Source: Methanosarcina sp. UBA5 (lineage in GTDB: Archaea > Halobacteriota > Methanosarcinia > Methanosarcinales > Methanosarcinaceae). From it: 40,611 bases of DNA. Location: assembly GCF_002505485.1 (NCBI RefSeq), contig NZ_DAVG01000076.1:71984-112594 (forward strand). Direction: 5' to 3'. The position numbers were made by a program, and so were the translations under genes. Shown piece after piece: positions 34,073-40,611 of this stretch (position 1 is its first letter; each line of letters begins with the position of its first letter). The notes beneath the pieces were generated by a model that saw only the letters and a program-made list of their open reading frames with translations, ran no database searches and was not told where the DNA came from.

Positions 34073-34459
34073 ATGAAAAACTTCCATGTGGTACTTGAAG
34101 CAGCTTGGTTGGTTAGAGATGTAAAGACGGCTGATGATGCTATAGGAGTCGCGATTTCAGAAGCTGGAAAACGCCTGAATCCTAAACTGGATTTCGTAGA
34201 GGTTGACGTGGGCACTACATCCTGCCCAGTGTGTGGTGAGCCCTTTAGCAGTGTTTTCATAGCAGCAAACACCGCTCTTGTAGGTCTTGTTTTTGAGATG
34301 AAGGTTTTTGATGCCGAGTCTGCCGAACATGCGGAAAGGATCGCAAAATCCGTGATAGGAAAATCTCTAAGGGACATTCCGTTGACAGTTGTTGAGGTCA
34401 CCGAATTCGAAAGGGCAGCCGAGAAGGGCGAACAGCAGAAGAGCAAAACAGGCAAATAA
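34073..34459 (+). CDS. DUF555 (UPF0212) family protein
   Basis: A 128-residue protein of the archaeal DUF555 family. It begins NFHVVLEAAWLVRDVKTADD and has a likely metal-binding CPVCG at 70-74, then FIAANTALVGLVFEMKVFDA. The Lys/Gln-rich tail (EKGEQQKSKTGK) is variable. Only one CxxC is present, so metal binding would need dimerisation or other ligands. Function unknown. GGTGG lies about 9 bases before ATG. Confidence 0.9.
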   Translation: MKNFHVVLEAAWLVRDVKTADDAIGVAISEAGKRLNPKLDFVEVDVGTTSCPVCGEPFSSVFIAANTALVGLVFEMKVFDAESAEHAERIAKSVIGKSLRDIPLTVVEVTEFERAAEKGEQQKSKTGK

Positions 34460-34708
34460 CAGTTTTTTTCTAAGAACCTGTTGGGACAGAATAAGACATT
34501 ATGCTGCGGCTAGTTATGCCTCTGGGTTTTGTTCAGATCTGACTTTATAAGGCTGAAAAGAGACCCTTGGTGAAAAAAGAATACCTATCGTTAATCGAAA
34601 CCCAGCAAAAAAAGCAAGTTTTATCTCTCCTTCAGGCTTGGTTTTTAAAGTTTGATCCGGCACAAAGACCCGGGCTTTTTCACAACCCATGAAAAAAGAG
34701 GACACTAC

Positions 34709-35608
34709 ATGGACAGAGTAATTTCCATCGTAGGGCATACCGCCCTTGATTACATTGTAGATGTTGAAAAAATCGCAGGAAAAAACGAGTCGTCTCCTGT
34801 CATTGACTATGAAGAATACCCTGGCGGAGGGGCTGCCAATATTGCAGTTGCCATTGCAAAGCTGGGGGGAAAGAGCCAGCTGATCTCCTCTGTAGGTACG
34901 GATTTTGTAAGTTCAGGATATGAAAAACTCCTTACAGAAGCGAATGTTGACCTCTCCCACCTTTATAGAATTGAGGACCTGAAAATTTCCAAAGCCTTTA
35001 TTTTCACTGACAGGGAAGACAACCAGACAACCTATTTTTACTGGGGAGCCTCTTCGAAATTCAAAGAATTGGAACCCGAACCTGTAGATTTTGTCCATCT
35101 TGCAACCGCTGACTCGATGTATAACGCGAAGCTCGCACAAATTGCCGGTTTCGTATCCTTCGACCCGGGCCAGGATCTTGTTACTTACTCGAAAGAAAAC
35201 CTCGAACTCATACTCGCTCATACTGACATCCTTTTTGCGAATCGACACGAGATCAAGCGAGTTTCAGAGATGACCGGAAAAAGTTTTTCTGAACTCAAGG
35301 CTATGATCGACGTCATTGTGGTCACATACGATTCCAAGGGCAGCAGGATCTATACAGGTAATGAAGAATTCTTAATTCCTGTGATTTCTGTTCAAGCTAC
35401 AGATCCCACCGGGGCAGGAGATGCCTACAGGGCAGGTTTCCTTCTCGCACTCACCAGAGGATACCCACTTTCCACATGTGGAAAAATAGGGTCTACTGTA
35501 GCTTCTTTTGCCGTACAGACACGGGGCTGCCAGACAGGTCTTCCTACCTGGAAAGAGATGAAAGTCCGTTATGAGACCAATTTTGGAAGGCTTGAGAAAG
35601 AATGCTGA
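34709..35608 (+). CDS. PfkB-family carbohydrate/nucleoside kinase
   Basis: A ribokinase-fold kinase of 299 residues. The N-terminal substrate motif is YPGGGAANIAVAIAKLGG, and the C-terminal signature DPTGAGDAYRAGFLLAL contains the catalytic Asp and the anion hole. A two-stranded lid is suggested by TTYFYWGASSKF. It resembles the archaeal nucleoside/sugar kinases of the MJ0406 type; the substrate is not readable. ATG 34709 follows GAGG; an upstream in-frame start at 34652 would add 19 residues. Confidence 0.9.
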   Translation: MDRVISIVGHTALDYIVDVEKIAGKNESSPVIDYEEYPGGGAANIAVAIAKLGGKSQLISSVGTDFVSSGYEKLLTEANVDLSHLYRIEDLKISKAFIFTDREDNQTTYFYWGASSKFKELEPEPVDFVHLATADSMYNAKLAQIAGFVSFDPGQDLVTYSKENLELILAHTDILFANRHEIKRVSEMTGKSFSELKAMIDVIVVTYDSKGSRIYTGNEEFLIPVISVQATDPTGAGDAYRAGFLLALTRGYPLSTCGKIGSTVASFAVQTRGCQTGLPTWKEMKVRYETNFGRLEKEC

Positions 35609-35728
35609 AATTACAAATGCCGAAGAAAGCATGATCAAAAGTCAAAAAGTATATAAAATATTACTTAATGATCCACGCATTATAACCCCCGACGTACGAA
35701 AAAAGAGATTAAACAAAAAGGGATGCAG

Positions 35729-36400
35729 ATGAAACTCGCAGCACTGATTTCCGGTGGCAAGGACTCGATTTTTGCCATATATAAAGCCCTCCAGGAAGGG
35801 CATGAGGTCACCCACCTGATTAATATTGTTCCCGCAAGGGACGATTCCTACATGTACCATTCCGTCAACCTCCACATGGTAGAACTAATCTCTGCCGCCT
35901 GTGAAATCCCATTGGTCCAGCAAGAGTCCAGCGGAATAAAGGAACTTGAACTGGATGACCTGACCCTTGCCCTCAAGAAAGTAGATGTGGATGGGGTATC
36001 TGTAGGTGCGATTGAATCCCAGTATCAGGCAGGTAGGGTGAAGAAGATCTGCGACTCCCTGGGGCTTAAGGTCTATACTCCGCTCTGGCATAGGGATCCT
36101 GAAGAATTGCTCAACGAGATGTCAAAAGTGCTCGATATTCGGATTGTCAGGGTCGCAGCTGACGGTCTCGACAAATCATGGTTAGGTCGTCCTATAAATG
36201 TAAACTCAATCGAACATCTCAAAGCCCTGAATAAACGGTACATGGTCCATATGGCCGGAGAAGGTGGAGAATATGAGACTGTTGTGCTTGATGCTCCCTT
36301 TTATAAAAAACGGATTGAGATTGTAAAAAGTGAAGTTGAATGGCAAGGCGACACTGGTTCCTTAAAGATCCTGGAAGCAAAACTCGTCGACAAAAACTGA
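35729..36400 (+). CDS. diphthine--ammonia ligase (Dph6-type ATP pyrophosphatase)
   Basis: A 223-residue member of the archaeal MJ0570-type family, orthologous to eukaryotic Dph6, which amidates diphthine to diphthamide on EF-2 with ATP and ammonium. The PP-loop SGGKDS (8-13) binds ATP. Family blocks are EGHEVTHLINIVP, GVSVGAIESQYQAGRVKKIC, LWHRDPEELL and MAGEGGEYETVVLDAPFY. AGGG lies 8 bases before ATG 35729. With dphB 2.2 kb upstream, two later diphthamide steps are encoded in one neighbourhood; dph2 is not seen here. Confidence 0.9.
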   Translation: MKLAALISGGKDSIFAIYKALQEGHEVTHLINIVPARDDSYMYHSVNLHMVELISAACEIPLVQQESSGIKELELDDLTLALKKVDVDGVSVGAIESQYQAGRVKKICDSLGLKVYTPLWHRDPEELLNEMSKVLDIRIVRVAADGLDKSWLGRPINVNSIEHLKALNKRYMVHMAGEGGEYETVVLDAPFYKKRIEIVKSEVEWQGDTGSLKILEAKLVDKN

Positions 36401-36466
36401 TTCTCAAAAAGCTTCCTGAAAAACAGGTGAATCCAGAAGACGGTTTCATCTATTTCATATTTTAGA

Positions 36467-36489
36467 AGCGCTATAAGCGCTGCAATTCT
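36467..36489 (+). terminator. hairpin after dph6 gene
   Basis: AGCGCT-ATA-AGCGCT followed by AT-rich DNA with T-runs. It lies 67 bases after the ligase stop. The short perfect stem fits a terminator or operator. Confidence 0.4.
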
Positions 36490-36822
36490 TTAAAACATAA
36501 TTTTTTTACTTTAGATTCTTCAATTTTCGCTTTTTATTCTTTAATTTTTACTTTTGATCCCTAGTTTGACAGTATCCACTAATTGGTACTGAATATTACC
36601 CTTCTTTTTTGGTTCAATTGTGCTTGACACTTCTTTTAAATTTATAAAAATTTGTTATATATTCTATGTAGTTCCACTCTTTTTTGATATGATTAAGCTA
36701 TTGATCGGTCAAAACTCGCAAAAATATAGTTTTTGATTCCACTTACCTTGAACTCGATTGTAAGTGTCAAATTCTTCAAGTTTTTTTAATGAATTTTGTA
36801 GATATGTGTTTTAGCTCCTGAA
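36490..36822. other. AT-rich intergenic region
   Basis: T-rich words at 36490-36660. No ORF or RNA recognised. Confidence 0.35.
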
Positions 36823-36848
36823 ATTCATATCGCATCAGCGATATGAAT
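36823..36848. promoter_or_regulatory. 11-bp perfect inverted repeat before kinase remnant
   Basis: ATTCATATCGC, ATCA, GCGATATGAAT. The arms are exact and the loop is 4 bases. It ends 2 bases before the open kinase remnant and could be an operator, a hairpin, or the scar of an element that removed the kinase's front half. Confidence 0.4.
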
Positions 36849-36850
36849 AA

Positions 36851-37537
36851 TTGAGCGATAAATCCAAGGATAATAGATCCATAAACGCTATCATCCGACC
36901 AAACTCTCAACGGCTTAACGTTAATAACCGGGGATGCGTTAAGGATTCGGAAATTCTCGAAGCTTTCAGGGTAAGCCAGGACAGGGTCATATCTATGGCG
37001 CTTATCCATGAAGAACTGCATGAAGGCGGAAAAATCGACACACTGAATTTTTCACCGTATCTGGAGAGACTGGTTGAGAATCTTTTCCGCACGTATATAC
37101 TTGGAGATTCCAATATTAGCTTAAATCTGGATCTTGAAGAGAATGTTTCTTTGATATGGATACTGCAGTTCCTTTAGGGCTGATTGTTAACGAACTTGTC
37201 TCCAATTCTTTAAAATACGCATTTCCAGACAGAAACAACGGGGAAATCCAAATAAAACTCTTCAGTCAGGAGGCTGGAGAGAAACTGAATAATGAAGAGA
37301 AACTTACCGATAAAAGCAGCAGGTATACTCTCATAGTCTCAGATAATGGAACTGGAATCCCCAAAGATCTCAATTTTAAAAATTCAGAAACGCTTGATCT
37401 GCAGCTTTGTGTCCATTCTTGTTGACCAATTAGACGGTGAAATCGAGCTAAAAAGGGATAAAGGAGCCAAATTTACTATAAAATTCAGTACAGCAGAAAA
37501 ATTAATAAAAAATTATAAATTTTCATACTTTCTTTAA
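36851..37537 (+). pseudogene. HisKA_2-type histidine kinase, truncated and frameshifted
   Basis: Three frames in succession carry the C-terminal half of a sensor histidine kinase. Frame one has the second dimerisation helix (EILEAFRVSQDRVISMALIH, EELHEGGKIDTLNF). Frame two, from about 37156, has the N box and ATP site (DTAVPLGLIVNELVSNSLKY, then SDNGTGIP). Frame three, from about 37400, has the last strands (VSILVDQLDGEIELKRDKGA, FTIKFS). The sensor domain and the helix with the phosphoacceptor His (normally HHRVKNNLQ) are absent, and two frameshifts interrupt the rest. It cannot work as a kinase. Confidence 0.82.
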
Positions 37538-37708
37538 GTCCGGAATAAGCTTTTAATTCTCTTTTTCGTAAGAGACTTTTTTATTTTATGCAGAAGCAAT
37601 AGGATGATAAATACTCAGGATTCTTGCCTTATTTTTTAGAATCAGCCATCTGAGTTCCTTAAATATGAATGAAGCGCAATTTAACATTAAAGATTAGAAA
37701 TTCCATGA

Positions 37709-37922
37709 AATCAAAGTTGCGCTGGTGCACTCCGCTGCAAGCAACGGGGTATGTTCGCGCCACCGCTCCAAATTCCGTTAAAGGAAATAATAGCCCAAAA
37801 CAATTTAGTTTGAGCAGAAGTTAATAACCGAAAAATGGAATTGATAATTATATAGTCATCAACGATTACCGGGGAAGTTTTCCATCCCCGCAGCAAGCTA
37901 GCGGGGTATTCGACGGAAATAA
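37709..37922 (+). repeat. dispersed 214-bp repeat element, copy B
   Basis: Nearly identical to 8559-8772 and in the same orientation. Differences are scattered and include G to A changes inside both nested inverted repeats (TAACCG now faces CGATTA), without compensating changes. The element ends 60 bases before the protease-like ORF. Confidence 0.8.
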
Positions 37923-37981
37923 ATCTAGGTGAAATCGGTAGATTGATTAGAACTTATGATGAAAGCTTATTATAAAAGCAG

Positions 37982-38479
37982 GTGGTCCTTTTTTCGATAT
38001 GGGAAAATGCGCACTATAGGCGCTGTTATTTTACTCAAAGAGAGTTGCCTTACATGGCTACGGTTTCTCATATATTTCGGGAGGAAGGAGAACATTTGAT
38101 AGCTGATGGAATGAGACTTGCTGTTACTAGAATTTTGAAAGATTTCGATCTGGCTCTGATAGAGCTTCCTCCCGAATGTATGGTTAAAATTACCGAGCTT
38201 GGTAGTGCAGCTGAACTAGAGGAAGCTTTTCTTGTCAATGATATCCATATTATCCGGTGCAAGGTAATTAATGCCGGAGCTTCACTGCTTTATCTGGGCT
38301 TTCGATGCCTTGATATGCCGAAACCGGGGGATAGCAGTTCCCCTATCCTGCAGGCAGGGAAGATAATTGGGATTATATTTTCGGTGATGCTGAACAATTG
38401 CATGGGGATTACAATCTCTTCCAGTATTCTCCGCATCCTGGGAACTAGGATTAAGAAAAAATCGATCTTAAGCAAATAA
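37982..38479 (+). CDS. compact trypsin-like serine protease homologue
   Basis: A 165-residue protein with what looks like a chymotrypsin-type triad: His30 in MATVSHIF, Asp56 in KDFDLALIELP and Ser118 in GDSSSPIL, followed by the strand GKIIGIIFSV. The spacing is shorter than in usual proteases and the segment before the His, normally a full strand pair, is missing or different (ENAHYRRCYFTQRELPY). There is no signal peptide, so it would be cytoplasmic. The GTG at 37982 has no good ribosome site. The repeat element ends 60 bases upstream, so its insertion may have removed the original 5' end. It may be an active mini-protease or a truncated remnant. Confidence 0.5.
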   Translation: MVLFSIWENAHYRRCYFTQRELPYMATVSHIFREEGEHLIADGMRLAVTRILKDFDLALIELPPECMVKITELGSAAELEEAFLVNDIHIIRCKVINAGASLLYLGFRCLDMPKPGDSSSPILQAGKIIGIIFSVMLNNCMGITISSSILRILGTRIKKKSILSK

Positions 38480-38604
38480 GACTCTTTTTACGAATAGCTT
38501 TTTTTAGGTAATAATTTTTAATAACGTGGCTCTTAAAGAAACTTTTCTTTTAAGAAACAAAGTAGTTAAAAGTCCCCGAGAATCTACAACACACTTCTTC
38601 TTAC

Positions 38605-38982
38605 CTATTCAATCATGTTAAAGTTAATGTACACAATCTGTTGCCACGTTCCAAGAGTAAGGGTTTTTTCAACAAAAGGCACTGTAAGGCTCGGGCCGAT
38701 GAGCATGGCTCTTAAATGCGAGCCTCCGTTATAATCTCCCCAAGGTTTGTAGTGGTGATAATCCTTGTCCAGAGAGATTAGCTTTTCAAGCGTTTCAGAA
38801 ACATCTTTTGAGAGATTGAGCCCAAATTCAATTGTAGTTATTGCTCCGGTTGACCCAATGCAAAAGATCGTAACCGTTCCGGTTCTTATTTTTTATTTTC
38901 TTACTTCTTCTGAGATCACTTTGGTAATATCAACAATTCCGCAGTCCTCTTTCCCAGTTACTGAGATTTCCCTTGTTTCCAC
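38605..38982 (-). pseudogene. UPF0047 (YjbQ-like) protein with in-frame TAA
   Basis: The minus strand from GTG 38982 reads ETREISVTGKEDCGIVDITK and VISEEVRK, then TAA (38893-38895, codon 30), then continues in the same frame: KIRTGTVTIFCIGSTGAITT, DKDYHHYKPWGDYNGGSHLR, AMLIGPSLTVPFVEK and LTLGTWQQIVYINFN to a normal stop. These are the landmarks of UPF0047/YjbQ, including the GSHLRA and GTWQ blocks. Apart from the single stop the coding sequence appears intact over 125 codons. It is probably a young pseudogene; reinitiation downstream or readthrough cannot be excluded. Confidence 0.78.
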
Positions 38983-39150
38983 AGGCGTGAAAAGATGATT
39001 GGAGACTCCGATTAATAAATTCTTCCAAATATCTGAGAAATCTCCCGATTGTCTTTCTACTGCTGCACGGCTTGTAAAGAGCATGATCGACGCAAAAATC
39101 AGGAAAGAGTGCGGAGATACCCATTTTCGGATTCTATAACGCCAATTGCC

Positions 39151-39597
39151 TTAACTTTCACTCTTATAGCTAATTTGGCGACCCTGCTTGGTTTTACTGC
39201 TCTGGCTGGTTTCACTGTTATGGCTGGTCTCATTATCCTTACCGGTTTCATTATTTTGGCTGGTTTTATTATTCTGGCTAGCTTCGAGAGCCTGACTGGT
39301 TCCGTTTTCCTGATGGGCTCCGAGGTCTAATTGACCATCGGGGTAGCCTTCATCATAGCCGTGTATGTAACCTTCGTTGTAACTGCTATTGTCACCTAAT
39401 AAGCCAGCTTTGACATCGTAATAGTTGCTATTGAAAGCATTCTTGTAACTGGCTCGGTAGCCGTCTTCGTAGCCATGCTGGTAGTCGGGGGATTTCATAC
39501 CCGATAATTTTACTCCTAATATCAAAGTTAATATAACAAAGACTGCCAGCAAAACTCCACCTATTTTTATCCAATTTTTATTCGATTCGTTTGTCAA
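39151..39597 (-). CDS. membrane-anchored Gly-Tyr and sequon-rich surface protein
   Basis: A 148-residue protein. A short N-terminus (MTNESNKNWIK) precedes one membrane helix (IGGVLLAVFVILTLILGVKL). Next come Gly-Tyr repeats (HGYEDGYRASY, EGYIHGYDEGYPDG) and then an Asn/Ser/Thr/Gln-rich tail with many near-identical seven-residue words (SQNNKT, SQNNET, GKDNET, SHNSET) containing several Asn-x-Thr sequons. The layout suggests a signal-anchored extracellular domain with a glycosylated stalk. No family recognised. The tail DNA has an 18-21 bp period from repeat expansion. Confidence 0.7.
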   Translation of the reverse strand: MTNESNKNWIKIGGVLLAVFVILTLILGVKLSGMKSPDYQHGYEDGYRASYKNAFNSNYYDVKAGLLGDNSSYNEGYIHGYDEGYPDGQLDLGAHQENGTSQALEASQNNKTSQNNETGKDNETSHNSETSQSSKTKQGRQISYKSES

Positions 39598-40269
39598 TCA
39601 GCTTTCCCTCGGCAGATTATTAATAATAGATATTCATATTTATCAGACTGTATAATATATATTGAATAATATAATTATATATACTTTGGGTAAAATCATT
39701 TAGATTATATACAGAAGATATACACGTTGTTTAAGGTATGATAAAGAGCTAGTTTGTTTTGTGTTACTTCTTAATGTGTATATTTCTTTTGATTTTATTC
39801 TCTCAGTCATCTCTCATTTATGCCTGGTTCACACTTTATTTTTGGTATACATTTTAACACAAAGTTATACTAGTAATTTTGATCGGGAACTCTGGTCACT
39901 AGATAAAGTTCTCAGTGACAGCTATATGCTTCTCATATTGGAAGCAAGTCCCGATTTATAGTAAATTACATAGATAGTAATTATTTACATATTGTAACCT
40001 GTCAAATACTTTTATCCTGAATGATGCAGAAGAACTAATATTGAATAATATTTAGAGCTTTTGGGTAATATATCACTTTTGAGATTATGTTTTTTGGCCA
40101 CTAAAAATGAGTCTGAATCTTCCTTCTTTCCTCTCAAGTCTCTAAAAGTAAGCGTCTAAAATGAAAGCTATTTTAAACCTGTTACAGCCATTCTCTCAAC
40201 TACTATAAGGGTTAAACCATGCAGTGATTAAAAGAAATTGAGCTGTAAGATTTAATAAAAAATCAACAT
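39598..40269. other. AT-rich intergenic region
   Basis: No convincing ORF. A 66-codon frame at 39761-39961 looks like translated AT-rich noncoding DNA. Confidence 0.4.
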
Positions 40270-40354
40270 ACGAGAGTTGCCAAGCCAGGTCAAAGGCGCC
40301 AGACTTAAGATCCGTTTACGAAGGTATTTGTGGGTTCGAATCCCATCCCTGGCA
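40270..40354 (+). pseudogene. decayed tRNA-Leu (anticodon TAA)
   Basis: The 85-base length, D arm (GCCAAGCCAGGTCAAAGGC), anticodon loop CTTAAGA (TAA, Leu), long variable arm and T arm (GTGGG-TTCGAAT-CCCAT) are those of a tRNA-Leu. The acceptor stem ACGAGAG against CCCTGGC has three mismatches (1-72, 3-70, 6-67), and the anticodon stem CCAGA against TCCGT has two (27-43, 29-41). No CCA is encoded. Such damage suggests a pseudogene. It could be a leftover of integration at a tRNA gene, but no integrase is in the window. Confidence 0.65.
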
Positions 40355-40393
40355 TCTGTTTTAAAGATATGTTCAGTTTTTAAAATACCTTTC

Positions 40394-40492
40394 TCAAATG
40401 ACTATCTTTTCTACAACTATTTTTTCTTGCCTTGGCTTTAGTCCCCGCCGGTAATAGTCTCCTTCTGGTGTCTTGATACACTCATTAACCAT
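40394..40492 (-). CDS. possible 32-residue protein or fragment
   Basis: A minus-strand ORF from ATG 40492 reading MVNECIKTPEGDYYRRGLKP, then RQEKIVVEKIVI. The charged composition is more protein-like than surrounding AT-rich DNA. No ribosome site, no family recognised. It may be a remnant. Confidence 0.2.
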   Translation of the reverse strand: MVNECIKTPEGDYYRRGLKPRQEKIVVEKIVI

Positions 40493-40611
40493 CTCTTACA
40501 ATAGCTGAAATAGACACAAGTTTTCCAGTGATGTAAAAAACCGGAAAATTCGACTTTTCAGATATCAACAGATTGATAAAGTAGGATAGCTTCAATTGAA
40601 TTTAGCGATAC

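Noticed and set aside
38893..38895. Pyrrolysine or selenocysteine codon in the UPF0047 gene
   Set aside because: The codon is TAA; Methanosarcina pyrrolysine uses TAG and selenocysteine uses TGA.

Overview
The window looks like a chromosomal segment of a Methanosarcina species (Euryarchaeota). It carries archaeal GatE, two copies of aIF-1A, the archaeal diphthamide enzymes DphB and Dph6, DUF555 and DUF357 proteins, and AT-rich TATA promoters. It also shows the long intergenic regions, TPR proteins, sequon-rich surface proteins and many decayed genes typical of Methanosarcina. Identifications rest on motif and family recognition only; no database search was run.

Layout. 1-4500 is an accessory stretch: a secreted beta-helix protein abutting a broken TPR gene, a nine-repeat ankyrin protein, an uncertain ORF and a 41-residue membrane protein. 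4666-8249 (minus strand) holds an aldehyde dehydrogenase with a class III aminotransferase, probably a 4-aminobutyrate-type route, and a single-domain response regulator. 8559-8772 is one copy of a dispersed repeat, followed by gatE. 11588-14262 holds a leaderless YwbE-like gene, a DUF6544/6920-like protein and the debris of a Cys-rich gene and an SMR transporter.

14485-18190 is the most distinctive region. Three small Gly/Arg-rich CxxC-x17-CxxC proteins and a decayed fourth copy are interleaved with two aIF-1A genes. The three intact small genes share a leader of about 120 nt with two conserved hairpins, one overlapping the Shine-Dalgarno sequence. This suggests a duplicated translation or RNA-binding module under post-transcriptional control.

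18767-22036 (minus strand) pairs an acetolactate-synthase-like ThDP enzyme with an aldehyde dehydrogenase homologue in which the catalytic Cys is Tyr and the oxyanion Asn is Asp. 22211-24569 carries three tandem lipoprotein genes with a shared promoter region: two sequon-rich proteins and a frameshifted cupredoxin. Decayed surface-protein and rimK genes follow. 25687-29036 holds two TPR proteins around a HAD hydrolase.

30025-36400 is mostly conserved archaeal core: a REC-like regulator, a winged-helix regulator, thioredoxin reductase plus thioredoxin-like protein, dphB, DUF357, DUF555, a PfkB-family kinase and dph6. From 36800 to the end the window returns to accessory DNA: a decayed histidine kinase, a second repeat copy, a compact trypsin-like protein, a UPF0047 gene with an in-frame stop, a Gly-Tyr/sequon-rich membrane protein and a decayed tRNA-Leu.
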